Below are positions 50,844 through 60,046 of a stretch of DNA of 64,000 bases, one piece after another. Within the stretch, counting starts at the first letter, position 1; every line of letters begins with the position of its first letter. Source of the stretch: Chitinimonas arctica (lineage in GTDB: Bacteria; Pseudomonadota; Gammaproteobacteria; Burkholderiales; Chitinimonadaceae); the NCBI RefSeq assembly GCF_007431345.1, contig NZ_CP041730.1:2976001-3040000 (forward strand), read 5' to 3'. The position numbers and the translations under genes were made by a program. The notes under the pieces were generated by a model. It ran no database searches. It was not told the origin of the DNA and was given only the letters and a program-made list of their open reading frames with translations.

Positions 50844-51834
50844 TGCAAATGCGGTTACAGCGCAGCCCGAACTGCTGCTGGCCAAGGATCTGACCCGCTA
50901 CTACGAAGTGAGCCGGGGTTTTCTCAAGGGCCATGCCATGGTCAAGGCCCTCAATGGCGTGTCGTTCAGCCTGTCGGCCAAGAAGACGCTGGCGGTAGTG
51001 GGGGAGTCGGGTTGCGGCAAGTCCACCCTGGCCCGCCAGCTGACCATGATCGAGCCGGCCACTTCCGGCGTGCTGAGCATCGACGGCGTCAACGTGGCCC
51101 AAGCCGATGCCGCCACGGTGAAAGCCATGCGCGCCAAGGTGCAGATGGTGTTCCAGAATCCTTACGCCTCGCTCAATCCGCGCAAGACCATTGCCGCCAC
51201 CCTGGACGAGCCGCTCTATATCAATACCAGCTTGAGCAGCGCCGAGCGGATGGAAAAGATCAAGGCCATCGTGGCCAAGGTCGGTCTCCGTCCCGAGCAT
51301 ATCCACCGCTACCCGCATATGTTCTCCGGCGGCCAGCGGCAGCGTATCGCCATTGCCCGCGCCATGATCCTGAACCCGCGCATCCTGGTGGCCGACGAGC
51401 CGGTATCGGCGCTGGACGTGTCCATCCAGGCGCAGATCCTCAATTTGTTCATGGATTTGCAGGACGAGTTCGAGACGGGCTACGTCTTTATCTCGCATAA
51501 CTTGAGCGTGGTGGAGCACGTCGCCGACGATCTGCTGGTGATGTATCTCGGCGCCACGGTGGAATACGGCGCGAAGACCACGATCTTCGGCAAGCCCTTG
51601 CATCCCTATACCAAGGCCTTGATCAGCGCGACGCCGGCTATCCGTGAAGAAGACCGGCGCATCCAGATCAAGATCACCGGCGAACTGCCCAGCCCGCTGA
51701 ATCCACCCAGCGGCTGCACCTTCCACAAGCGCTGCCCCTTCGCCACCGACCGCTGCAAGCAGGAAGTGCCGCAGTTGCGCGAGATCGATAGCCGCATGGT
51801 GGCGTGCCACCACGTGGAAGAGATCAACGCCTGA
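50836..51834 (+). CDS. dppF: Peptide ABC transporter ATPase, DppF-like
   Basis: The 332 aa protein starts at the ATG at 50836, inside the end of dppD. It has YYEVSRGFLKGHAMVKALNG, Walker A GESGCGKSTLARQL, signature FSGGQRQRIAIARAM and Walker B ILVADEPVSALDVS. The C-terminal cysteine region (SGCTFHKRCPFATDRCKQ) matches DppF. It forms the heterodimeric ATPase with DppD. Confidence 0.95.
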   Translation: MANANAVTAQPELLLAKDLTRYYEVSRGFLKGHAMVKALNGVSFSLSAKKTLAVVGESGCGKSTLARQLTMIEPATSGVLSIDGVNVAQADAATVKAMRAKVQMVFQNPYASLNPRKTIAATLDEPLYINTSLSSAERMEKIKAIVAKVGLRPEHIHRYPHMFSGGQRQRIAIARAMILNPRILVADEPVSALDVSIQAQILNLFMDLQDEFETGYVFISHNLSVVEHVADDLLVMYLGATVEYGAKTTIFGKPLHPYTKALISATPAIREEDRRIQIKITGELPSPLNPPSGCTFHKRCPFATDRCKQEVPQLREIDSRMVACHHVEEINA

Positions 51835-51845
51835 GCTTTGCAATA

Positions 51846-51878
51846 CGGCCGTTCCGGGGCTTGCCCCCGGAACGGCCG
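51846..51878. terminator. Terminator between dppF and the convergent binding-protein gene
   Basis: CGGCCGTTCCGGGG (51846-51859) pairs perfectly with 51865-51878 around a five-base loop. It lies 11 bases after the dppF stop and just before the minus-strand stop at 51882. The T-run is poor on both sides. Confidence 0.7.
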
Positions 51879-51881
51879 CCT

Positions 51882-53009
51882 TTACTTCGACAACTCGCCC
51901 TTCTGGTTGGCGATGGTCAGTTCGACAAAGTGCGATCCGCTACGCTGGTTCGGCCCGAAGCTTAGCCGGAACCCGCCGTAATTCACCTCCCCCAAATTAT
52001 CCAGTGCCTCATAGACCTTGGCTCGGCTAGGGTTGGGGCCGGCTTTGCCGATGGCATCGGCCAGCAGTTTGGCGGTGATATAGCCCTCCAGCGCGGCGTA
52101 GCCTGGTGGCGTGGAGGAAGGGGCGAACGCGGCCAGCGTGCTGCGGAATTCCTTGATCAATTTATTCTGGTTATCGCCCGGATAGGGATAGACCTGGGCG
52201 ATAGCCAGCCCATGGACCAGGTCGGGACCGATATCGCGGACCAGCTCGTCGAAGTCCACCGTCGAGGTGTGATAGAGCGCGGCGTCCGAATCCAGCCGGC
52301 GAAAGGCCTTGATGAACAGGCCGGATGGCTTGGTGATGGAAATCATCAGGATGGCCGGTGGATTGGCATCGGCCAGGCGTTTGACCGCGGTATTGACGCT
52401 CAGGGTGTTGGCGGGATAGCTGGCGCTTGCGGCGATCACGATACCGGTGCTTTTCGCTTCTTCCTGGGCGGCGGCCAGACCATCCTGGCCAAAGCCATCG
52501 TCCTGGTAGAACACGCCGATACGGGCGATCCCCAGCCGCTTCATCTGTGCCATCAGCTTGGCGATTTCCTCGCGTTGGCTGGCGCGGGTATGGAACAGGA
52601 AGCGCGATCCCGGCTCGCGCACCGTGCGCGCGCTGCTGCTCACGCCCACCAAGGGCACCCCGCCGCCATCCAGCCAACGGCGGCTGACGATGGAAGCGGT
52701 GGCATCGGAGCTGAAATAGCCCATCAGCGCGACGACCTTGTCCTCGGCCAGGAGTTTGCGGGTGTTGGCCAGGGTACGGGAGAAGTCGAAGCCGTCATCG
52801 TATTGGACGTATTTGATCTGCTCGCCATGGATGCCGCCGGATTGCTTGTTGAGCCAGTTGAAGTAGGCCTGTGCCCCCTGCGCCATATTGCGGCCATACT
52901 CGCCGGCAACGCCGCTGAGCGGCACGCTCTGGCCGATGACGATGTCTGCCCGCGCGCCCAGGCCCAGCAGGCATAAGGTCAACCACAGCATGCGTATCCA
53001 TTTGCCCAT
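51882..53009 (-). CDS. Branched-chain amino-acid-type ABC substrate-binding protein
   Basis: The 375 aa protein has a signal peptide (MLWLTLCLLGLGARA within the first 22 residues) and the Peripla_BP_6 opening IVIGQSVPLSGVAGEYG, then ALMGYFSSDATASI and RIGVFYQDDGFGQDGL. It is a LivJ/LivK-like or amide-type ligand-binding protein of the periplasm. No permease or ATPase of that class is nearby, so it is a free-standing receptor or serves a transporter elsewhere. It converges on the dpp operon but belongs to a different binding-protein class. Confidence 0.9.
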   Translation of the reverse strand: MGKWIRMLWLTLCLLGLGARADIVIGQSVPLSGVAGEYGRNMAQGAQAYFNWLNKQSGGIHGEQIKYVQYDDGFDFSRTLANTRKLLAEDKVVALMGYFSSDATASIVSRRWLDGGGVPLVGVSSSARTVREPGSRFLFHTRASQREEIAKLMAQMKRLGIARIGVFYQDDGFGQDGLAAAQEEAKSTGIVIAASASYPANTLSVNTAVKRLADANPPAILMISITKPSGLFIKAFRRLDSDAALYHTSTVDFDELVRDIGPDLVHGLAIAQVYPYPGDNQNKLIKEFRSTLAAFAPSSTPPGYAALEGYITAKLLADAIGKAGPNPSRAKVYEALDNLGEVNYGGFRLSFGPNQRSGSHFVELTIANQKGELSK

Positions 53010-53274
53010 TGCTTACTCCCTGTTATGTTGTAAGGCGTAGATTAGCCTGTGCTGATGATTTGGTTTGTAATGACGGGTGTGCAATTTGTGCACACTGTGG
53101 CATTTACCCCCAATTCGTTGCAGAGGCTCGCTGTCGCGGCTTAGCGGATTTGTCCCCGGCTTACCGAATATGAACCAGGAAATCCTCTGTGCGGTTCATC
53201 AAACGTTCAGCACTTACCCTTGTTCAGATCCTCCCTAGTAGAATGGGCGCCCCAATGCACAGGAATGCCATACG

Positions 53275-53769
53275 ATGAAACGCGCGGTCTACGCTGGCAG
53301 TTTCGACCCGGTCACCAATGGCCACCTTTGGATGATAGAACAGGGCTATGAACTGTTCGACGAGATGATCGTCGCCATCGGCGTCAATCCGGATAAGCGC
53401 AGCACGTTCACCGTCGAGGAGCGGGAGCAGATGCTGCATGAATGTACCCGCCATCTGCCTAAGCTGCGGGTGGCGCATTTCGAGAACCAGTTCCTGGTCA
53501 ATTATGCCCAGTCGGTCAACGCCAACTTTATCCTGCGCGGTATCCGCACCGCCAGCGACTATGAGTTCGAGCGGACCATGCGTTATGTGAACAGCGATCT
53601 GGTGCCGGATATCGACACGGTGTTCCTGATGCCGCCGCGCCAGATCGCCGAAGTCAGTTCCACCATGATCAAGGGGCTGGTGGGCCCGGTCGGTTGGGAA
53701 CAGGTCCTCAAACAGTACGTGCCGCCGCCTGTGCACAGACGCTTTATCGAAATGACGCTGAAGGGCTAA
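53275..53769 (+). CDS. coaD: Phosphopantetheine adenylyltransferase
   Basis: This cytosolic enzyme makes dephospho-CoA from ATP and 4'-phosphopantetheine. At 164 aa it is the normal length. The nucleotidyltransferase motif is AGSFDPVTNGHLWMIEQ near residue 6, FILRGIRTASDYEFE follows, and the ISSTMIK-type motif reads VSSTMIKGLV. It is followed by a methyltransferase gene 34 bases downstream, an arrangement common in bacteria (often with rsmD). Confidence 0.97.
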   Translation: MKRAVYAGSFDPVTNGHLWMIEQGYELFDEMIVAIGVNPDKRSTFTVEEREQMLHECTRHLPKLRVAHFENQFLVNYAQSVNANFILRGIRTASDYEFERTMRYVNSDLVPDIDTVFLMPPRQIAEVSSTMIKGLVGPVGWEQVLKQYVPPPVHRRFIEMTLKG

Positions 53770-53803
53770 CCTTCTTCCATCACCGCCGCCTGTAAAGAAC
53801 ACG

Positions 53804-54739
53804 ATGTCCGCTCTGCAAGACTTCCAGAATCGCCTGACCAAGAACCAAAAACACTTTGCCAAATGGGCAAAGCGCGTGGGTACCGAAGCGTATCGCATCT
53901 ATGACCGCGATATCCCGCAGTACCCGGTTGCGGTCGATATCTATGGCGGCCGCGCCCATATCGCGGAGTACGACACCGGCTGGCAGCAAACCGACGAGGA
54001 GCATGCCGCCTGGGTGGCCGAAGTGATGGCCACGGTCTCGGAAGTGCTGGGTATGCCGCCCAAGACCATTGCCTTCAAGATCCGGCGGCGGCAGAAGGGC
54101 GAGTTCCAGTACAGCCGTACCGGCCACCACAGTGCCGACTTCGAGGTGGCCGAGCAGGGTCGGCGTTTCTGGGTCAATCTGGACGAATATCTCGATACCG
54201 GCCTGTTTCTCGACCACCGGCCTACCCGTAAGCGTGTTGGCGAGGAAGCCGCCGGCAAGCGCTTTCTCAATCTATTCGCCTATACCGGCAGCTTTACCGT
54301 CTACGCCGCCACCGGCGGTGCGCCCGAATCGGTGACGGTGGACCTGTCCAATACCTATCTGGACTGGGCCAAGCGCAATTTCCAGTTGAATCAGCTGGAC
54401 CTGGGCCGGCATAAACTGGTGCGGGCCGATGTATTCCGCTACCTGGAAACCGCCGTGGACGATGGCGAGCTGTTCGACCTGATCGTGCTCGATCCTCCCA
54501 GTTTCTCCAACTCCGCCAAGATGCTCGATATCCTCGATGTGCAGCGGGATCATAAGAAGCTGGTGCGAAGCTGCCTGAAGCTCTTGATGCCTGGCGGCGT
54601 GCTGTATTTTTCCACCAATTTGCGCGGCTTCGAGCTGGATGCCACCTTGGCGCCGCTATGCCGTGATATCAGTGCGCAGTCGGTGCCGGAAGATTTCCGC
54701 AATCGCAAGATCCACCAGTGTTTCCGCTTCGAGGTATGA
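53804..54739 (+). CDS. Class I SAM-dependent methyltransferase, RlmK/RlmI-like
   Basis: The 311 aa protein resembles the C-terminal half (RlmK) of the fused E. coli RlmKL enzyme that makes m7G2069 in 23S rRNA. The SAM loop is FLNLFAYTGSFTVYAATGG, and the catalytic motif DPPSFSNSAKM is followed by LDVQRDHKKLV. An N-terminal part (YPVAVDIYGGRAHIAEY) replaces the THUMP and RlmL part. The methyl site on rRNA is inferred from family only. Confidence 0.88.
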   Translation: MSALQDFQNRLTKNQKHFAKWAKRVGTEAYRIYDRDIPQYPVAVDIYGGRAHIAEYDTGWQQTDEEHAAWVAEVMATVSEVLGMPPKTIAFKIRRRQKGEFQYSRTGHHSADFEVAEQGRRFWVNLDEYLDTGLFLDHRPTRKRVGEEAAGKRFLNLFAYTGSFTVYAATGGAPESVTVDLSNTYLDWAKRNFQLNQLDLGRHKLVRADVFRYLETAVDDGELFDLIVLDPPSFSNSAKMLDILDVQRDHKKLVRSCLKLLMPGGVLYFSTNLRGFELDATLAPLCRDISAQSVPEDFRNRKIHQCFRFEV

Positions 54740-54871
54740 CACCGTAGGGCGACGCTTGCCGCCCCGGTTTGCGGCGGCGCGCCCCATCATCCCGGCCGGC
54801 TTGCGGTTATAATCGTCCGTCCACAAGGCACAGTCCGCTACGCGGCACGGCCCAACCACGGAAATCACCGC

Positions 54872-56200
54872 ATGCAGAAAAATATCGCATCCCACCAGGC
54901 TCGCCGTGCCACCCTGAACCAGCGCCTGCAAGCTGGCCTGCTGGTGTTGCCCACCGCGCCGGTCAGGAACCGCAATAGCGACTGTGACTACGGCTATCGC
55001 TACGACAGCAGCTTCTTCTACTTGACCGGTTTTTACGAGCCGGATGCGGTGCTGGTGATGCAAGTGGGCGAGAAGCCGCATGCCACGCTGTTCTGCCAGC
55101 CCAAGAATGAATTGCGCGAAATCTGGGACGGTTTTCTATACGGCCCCGACGCGGCGCGCGAGCAATTCGGCCTGGATGCCGCCTATCCCATCGACCAGCT
55201 CGATGCCCGGCTGCTGGATTTGCTGGCCGGTCAGCAGCGCCTGTATTTCCCCATCGGCTTGGACGAGAAATGGGACCGTCGCCTGATCGGCCTGGTCGGC
55301 CAGGTACACGCGCGGGCCCGCACCGGGGTGACGGCGCCGGTCGAGTTTATCGACGTGCGCGGCGCCATCAACGAAATGCGCCTGTTCAAGGACGAGTCGG
55401 AGATCGCCATCATGCGCGAGGCCGGCCGTATTTCGGCGCAAGCGCATACCCGGGCCATGCAGACCACCCGGCCCGGCCAGTTCGAATACGAAGTGGAAGC
55501 CGAGCTGCTTTATCACTTCTACAAGCAGGGTTCGCGCTATCCGGCCTATGGCTCCATCGTGGCCGCCGGGGCGAATGCCACTTGTCTGCACTACCACGAG
55601 AACAACCACCGCATGGCTGCCGGCGAGTTGTTGCTGATCGACGCCGGTTGCGAGTTGCACGGTTACGCCGCCGATATCACCCGCACCTTTCCGGTCAGCG
55701 GCAAGTTCAGCGGGCCGCAGCGCGATATCTATGAACTGGTGCTGGCCGCCATGAATGCCAGTTTCGACAAGGTAAAGCCGGGCGAGAGCCGAATCGCCTA
55801 CCACGATGCTGCCGTGCGCACCCTGACGCAGGGCTTGATCGACCTGGGTATCCTGAAGGGAACGGTGGATGGCCTGATCGAAGCCGAGGCCTACAAACAG
55901 TTCTATATGCACGGCACCGGCCATTGGCTGGGCCTGGATGTACACGATGCCGGCGAGTACAAGATCGATGGCAACTGGCGCAAGCTGGAAGCGGGCATGG
56001 CGCTGACCGTGGAACCCGGCCTCTATTTCCGCCCGCTGCTGGCCGATTCGCCCAGCCACTATGTGCAGGTGCCGGAGCGCTTCCTGCATATCGGCGTACG
56101 GATCGAGGACGATTTGCTGGTGACCGCCGATGGCCACGAAAACCTGACCGCGCTGACACCGAAGACCGTCGCCGAGATCGAACAGGTCATGGCCGGCTGA
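54872..56200 (+). CDS. pepP: Xaa-Pro aminopeptidase
   Basis: The 442 aa protein removes N-terminal residues preceding proline. The N-terminal creatinase-like domain (FYLTGFYEPDAVLVM) is followed by the pita-bread domain with its two-metal ligands: LLIDAGCELHGYAADITRTF, GTGHWLGLDVHD, VEPGLYF and RIEDDLLVT. Cytosolic. It begins a small cluster with nudK and two ubiquinone hydroxylases, an order also seen in E. coli (pepP-ubiH-ubiI). Confidence 0.96.
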   Translation: MQKNIASHQARRATLNQRLQAGLLVLPTAPVRNRNSDCDYGYRYDSSFFYLTGFYEPDAVLVMQVGEKPHATLFCQPKNELREIWDGFLYGPDAAREQFGLDAAYPIDQLDARLLDLLAGQQRLYFPIGLDEKWDRRLIGLVGQVHARARTGVTAPVEFIDVRGAINEMRLFKDESEIAIMREAGRISAQAHTRAMQTTRPGQFEYEVEAELLYHFYKQGSRYPAYGSIVAAGANATCLHYHENNHRMAAGELLLIDAGCELHGYAADITRTFPVSGKFSGPQRDIYELVLAAMNASFDKVKPGESRIAYHDAAVRTLTQGLIDLGILKGTVDGLIEAEAYKQFYMHGTGHWLGLDVHDAGEYKIDGNWRKLEAGMALTVEPGLYFRPLLADSPSHYVQVPERFLHIGVRIEDDLLVTADGHENLTALTPKTVAEIEQVMAG

Positions 56201-56237
56201 TGTACTTGGCGCATCCCGCCCACCAGATGGAGTCGCT

Positions 56238-56816
56238 ATGAGCCGGATCGAGATCCTTGAACAGAAGCTGCTGTCGGACAACTGGTATGTCCTGCATAAA
56301 TACACCTATCGCATGCAGCAGCGCGACGGCAGCGAGCAGGTGCAGTCCCGCGAGGTGTATGACCGCGGCAATGGCGCCACCATCCTGCTGTACAACCGCC
56401 AGCATGGCTCGGTGGTGCTGACCCGCCAGTTCCGCTTCCCCACCTTTGTGAATGGCAATACCGATGGCCTGCTGATCGAGGCTTGCGCCGGCTTGTTGGA
56501 CGACGACGCGCCCGAGGATTGCATCCGCCGCGAAGTGGCGGAAGAGACCGGCTACCGGGTAGGCCCGGTACGCAAGGTATTCGAGGCCTATATGTCACCG
56601 GGTTCGGTGACGGAAATCCTGCATTTCTTCGTGGCGGAATACGACAAGGCCGACAAGATCGGCGCGGGCGGCGGCCTGGCGCACGAAGGCGAAGATATCG
56701 ATGTGCTGGAAATGCCGTTCCAGCAAGCCCTGGCCCAAGTGGCCAGCGGCGAGATACGCGATGCCAAGACCATCATGCTGCTGCAGTACGCGCAGCTGCA
56801 TGGCTTGCTGAATTGA
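56238..56816 (+). CDS. nudK: GDP-mannose pyrophosphatase NudK (Nudix hydrolase)
   Basis: The 192 aa protein aligns along its whole length with E. coli NudK: LSDNWYVLHKYTY, YDRGNGATILLYN, and the Nudix box running from GLLDDDAPEDC to RREVAEETGY near residues 85-107. It hydrolyses GDP-mannose and related nucleotide sugars in the cytosol. It sits 37 bases after pepP and nine bases before the ubiH ATG. Confidence 0.93.
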   Translation: MSRIEILEQKLLSDNWYVLHKYTYRMQQRDGSEQVQSREVYDRGNGATILLYNRQHGSVVLTRQFRFPTFVNGNTDGLLIEACAGLLDDDAPEDCIRREVAEETGYRVGPVRKVFEAYMSPGSVTEILHFFVAEYDKADKIGAGGGLAHEGEDIDVLEMPFQQALAQVASGEIRDAKTIMLLQYAQLHGLLN

Positions 56817-56824
56817 ATACGGCG

Positions 56825-57991
56825 ATGCGGGTGTCCACGCTTCCCTGTCACGTCGATGTGCTGATCGTCGGCGGCGGGCCGGTCGGCGGCGCCTTGGCGC
56901 TGAACCTGGCCAGCACCGGCCGATCGGTCGCGGTGGTGGAGGCGCGCCAGCGGCCGGCAAACGACGCACGCGCCTTGGCGGTCGCCCACGCCAGCCGTTT
57001 GGCGCTGGAAGCGGTCGATGCCTGGCCTGCCGCCGCCGCAACGCCCATCCACACCGTGCATGTATCGCAGCAACAGGCGTTTGGCCGCGTGAAACTGAGC
57101 GATAGCGACCTGGGCCTGCCGGCGCTTGGCTATGTGCTGCCTTACGCCGCCCTGGCGGAAGCCATTCATGCGCGCTTATCCGATGGGGCCGGACCCCACT
57201 ATCTCAACGGTACCACCGTCAGCCGGGTGCAATCGCTGGCCGGCTACGCCGTCGCGACCCTGGAACGGGATGGCGGCAGCCATATGCTGACCGCCGGACT
57301 GGTGGTGCTGGCGGAGGGCGGCAAGCTGCTGGGTGCGGCAGGTATTGCACAGGATGAGCACGATTACCGCCAGCTGGCCCTGGTGGCGGAGGTCCGGACC
57401 GACCAGCCGCACCAGGGTATCGCCTATGAGCGGTTCGCCCACGATGGCCCTATCGCCATGCTGCCCAAGGGCGACAACTATGCCGTGGTGTGGACACGGC
57501 CGGCCGACGATCCCCTGGATGCCGTGCATTTACCGGATGAAGCCTTCCTGGTGCAGTTGCAGGCGCGCATGGGCGACCGGGCCGGCCGGCTGTTAGCGGT
57601 CAGCGCGCGGGCGGCGTTTCCCTTGCGGTTGAAGTGGGCCGCCGCGCACCAGGCGCGACGCATCGCAGTGGTCGGCAATGCGGCCCAGACCCTGCATCCG
57701 GTGGCGGGGCAGGGCTTCAATCTGGGCCTGCGCGATGCCTTGGCGTTGGCGCGGCTGGTTCGCGCCACCCCGGCGGCGCAACTGGGCGATGCGGCCATGC
57801 TGGCGCGCTATGCCAGCCTGCGCAAAGCCGATAGCCTGGCCACGGTCGGTTTTACCGACGGTCTTATCCGGCTATTCGGCGTGGACTCCGCGCCCTTGCG
57901 CCAACTGCGCGCGGCCGGCCTGCTGACCTTGGACAATTGCAAACCCCTGCGCCGTGGCTTTGCCCAGCGCATGGTTTTCGGGACGGCCTGA
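56825..57991 (+). CDS. ubiH: Ubiquinone FAD-dependent hydroxylase, UbiH-like
   Basis: The 388 aa protein is a flavin monooxygenase of coenzyme Q synthesis. The FAD dinucleotide motif is VLIVGGGPVGGALALNLA near residue 10, and the second FAD motif is AVVGNAAQTLHPVAGQGFNLG, where Asn replaces the usual Asp of GDAAH. The start is the ATG at 56825; a TTG at 56813 is possible. It overlaps the next hydroxylase by one base (TGATG). UbiH hydroxylates C6 or C4 of the quinone ring in E. coli; regioselectivity here is not decidable. Confidence 0.9.
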   Translation: MRVSTLPCHVDVLIVGGGPVGGALALNLASTGRSVAVVEARQRPANDARALAVAHASRLALEAVDAWPAAAATPIHTVHVSQQQAFGRVKLSDSDLGLPALGYVLPYAALAEAIHARLSDGAGPHYLNGTTVSRVQSLAGYAVATLERDGGSHMLTAGLVVLAEGGKLLGAAGIAQDEHDYRQLALVAEVRTDQPHQGIAYERFAHDGPIAMLPKGDNYAVVWTRPADDPLDAVHLPDEAFLVQLQARMGDRAGRLLAVSARAAFPLRLKWAAAHQARRIAVVGNAAQTLHPVAGQGFNLGLRDALALARLVRATPAAQLGDAAMLARYASLRKADSLATVGFTDGLIRLFGVDSAPLRQLRAAGLLTLDNCKPLRRGFAQRMVFGTA

Positions 57992-59163
57992 TGCAGCCTG
58001 GAGTCAATACGGTACAAGACGATTTCGACATCCTGATCGTGGGTGGCGGGCTGGTGGGCGCCAGCGTGGCACTGGCGCTGGCCAAAGGCCTGCGCGTGGC
58101 CTTGCTGGAACGTGCCGAACCACCGGCACTGGCGGTACTGCCGCAGGACTGGGATGCGCGCATTTTTGCCATCAGTCCGGGTAGCCAGGCTTTTCTGGCC
58201 GGCCTCGGTGTCTGGCCGTCCCCGCGGGCGGGCCGGATACGTGAAATGGACGTGCGCGGCGATGCCGGCGGCGCCATCCGCTTCGATGCCCTGGAGCTGG
58301 GGAGCGAGCAGCTGGCGGCCACGGTGGAGAATCGCTTGCTGCAGGCCACCCTGTGGCGCGCCTTGCAGGGCAAGGTCGAGCTGATCGCGCCGGCGCTGCC
58401 GCAGGCCTTCCACGCCGATGAGCGATCGGCCAGCGTGACCCTGGCCGACGGCCGGGTGTTGCGGAGCAAGCTGGTGGTGGCCGCCGACGGCGCCAATTCC
58501 TGGTTGCGCGAGCAGGCCGGCATTGCCTTTTCCCGCCAGAGCTATGGCCAGCAGGGCGTGGTGGGCAATTTCCGCTGCGCCAGGCCGCATGGCGATATTG
58601 CGCGGCAGTGGTTTCGCGACGATGGCGTACTCGCCTGGCTGCCCTTGCCGGACAATTTGATTTCCATTGTCTGGGCCACCGACGACGCGTCCGCCGCACA
58701 ATTGCTGGCCTTGTCCCCGGCGGCGCTGGCCAGCCGCGTGGCGGCGGCCGGCGGAAGAGCCCTCGGCGACCTGCAGCCCTTGGGCAAGGCGGCTGCTTTC
58801 CCGCTCAGCCTTGGCCGCGCGGCCAGTATCATCGGCACGCGCCTGGCCTTGGTGGGGGATGCGGCCCATACCATCCACCCCCTGGCCGGCCAAGGCGTGA
58901 ATCTGGGCTTCGGCGATGCGAAAGCTTTAGCGGCGTTGCTCGACCAAGCTTGTGGACGCGATCCCGGCGACGCTATGCTGCTGCAGCGATATCGGCGCAT
59001 GCGGGCCGAAGAAGTACTGCTGATGCAGTCCGTTTGCGACGGACTGCAGAAACTCTTTGCCCTTGCCGACCCTCTATCGGGGCGGCTACGTAATCTTGGT
59101 CTCAATCTTACCAACCAAGCCGGGCCGCTCAAGCGAGCCATGATGCGGCATGCTTTTAAATAA
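57991..59163 (+). CDS. UbiH/UbiF/VisC/COQ6 family hydroxylase
   Basis: The 390 aa protein is a second flavin monooxygenase in tandem with UbiH. The FAD motif is ILIVGGGLVGASVALALAKG near residue 15, and the family signature WDARIFAISPGSQAFL follows. The later motif ALVGDAAHTIHPLAGQGVNLG is canonical. A pair of such enzymes usually covers two of the three ring hydroxylations (UbiI/UbiF/UbiH). The ATG overlaps the previous stop. Confidence 0.93.
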   Translation: MQPGVNTVQDDFDILIVGGGLVGASVALALAKGLRVALLERAEPPALAVLPQDWDARIFAISPGSQAFLAGLGVWPSPRAGRIREMDVRGDAGGAIRFDALELGSEQLAATVENRLLQATLWRALQGKVELIAPALPQAFHADERSASVTLADGRVLRSKLVVAADGANSWLREQAGIAFSRQSYGQQGVVGNFRCARPHGDIARQWFRDDGVLAWLPLPDNLISIVWATDDASAAQLLALSPAALASRVAAAGGRALGDLQPLGKAAAFPLSLGRAASIIGTRLALVGDAAHTIHPLAGQGVNLGFGDAKALAALLDQACGRDPGDAMLLQRYRRMRAEEVLLMQSVCDGLQKLFALADPLSGRLRNLGLNLTNQAGPLKRAMMRHAFK

Positions 59164-59190
59164 ACCCAACTCTTGATACTGGATATAAAC

Positions 59191-59925
59191 ATGACTTCTC
59201 TCTCCAAACGCCTTCTCACCGCCGCCGTCGGCCTGGCCTTGGTGGCTTGCGCCAATGCAGCCGGTGGCGATTCGCCGGAATCCGTCAAGGTTGAGTTGAA
59301 GAAGAAATTCCCCGATCGGCAAGTGGAAAGCGTACGGACCACGCCGGTGAAAGGCTTGTACGAAGTGGTATTCGCCGGCCGCCAGGTGATCTATTCGGAC
59401 GCCCGTGCAGACTACATCCTGGTAGGCGATATGGTGGACGTGAAGTCGCGCAGCAGCCTGACCGAAGCCCGCATTCGCGAACTGTCCAAGACCGACTTCA
59501 ATGCCCTGCCGCTGGACAAGGCGATCAAGCTGGTACGCGGTACCGGCGCCCGCAAGGTGGCCGTGTTCTCCGACCCGGATTGCCCGTTCTGCAAGAAGAT
59601 CGAGCAAGAGACGCTGAGCAAGCTCGATAACGTCACCATCTACACCTTCCTCTACCCGCTGACCCAGTTGCACCCGGATGCACCGCGCAAGTCCGCGCTG
59701 ATCTGGTGTGCCGCCGACAAGCAGAAGGCTTGGGAGGGCTGGATGTTCGAAGGCAAATTGCCGGAAGGCGACGGTAAGTGCCCCACGCCGCTGGCCGATA
59801 TCGAAACGCTGACCAACAAGCTGGGCATCAGCGGCACGCCCGCCATGGTGTTCGAGAACGGTGAAATGATGTCGGGCGCCATTCCGCTGGAAGCGTTCGA
59901 AGCCAAGTTGTCGGCCAAGAAGTAA
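59191..59925 (+). CDS. dsbC: Thiol:disulfide interchange protein DsbC
   Basis: This periplasmic disulfide isomerase is 244 aa from the ATG at 59191, with a signal peptide ending ACANA. The N-terminal dimerisation domain includes TTPVKGLYEVVFAGRQVIY and the thioredoxin domain has the active site DPDCPFCKK near residue 131. A second cysteine pair (LIWCAAD and GKCPTP) matches the structural disulfide of DsbC. The cis-proline is in ISGTPAMVF. Confidence 0.95.
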   Translation: MTSLSKRLLTAAVGLALVACANAAGGDSPESVKVELKKKFPDRQVESVRTTPVKGLYEVVFAGRQVIYSDARADYILVGDMVDVKSRSSLTEARIRELSKTDFNALPLDKAIKLVRGTGARKVAVFSDPDCPFCKKIEQETLSKLDNVTIYTFLYPLTQLHPDAPRKSALIWCAADKQKAWEGWMFEGKLPEGDGKCPTPLADIETLTNKLGISGTPAMVFENGEMMSGAIPLEAFEAKLSAKK

Positions 59926-59941
59926 GACGCGTACAGCGATC

Positions 59942-59983
59942 GGGGGCGGCGGGTTCACGGAGATTTCCGTGCTTGCCGCTCCC
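59942..59983 (+). terminator. Hairpin after dsbC
   Basis: An outer stem GGGGGCGGC (59942-59950) with GCCGCTCCC (59975-59983) encloses an inner CACGGA/TCCGTG stem (59956-59971). The T-run after it is short. Confidence 0.55.
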
Positions 59984-60046
59984 GCTTTGGTGTGGCGGTG
60001 CGGTCGGCTATAACGGATGGGTCGATGCTGATCGTGGAGAGTGCCG

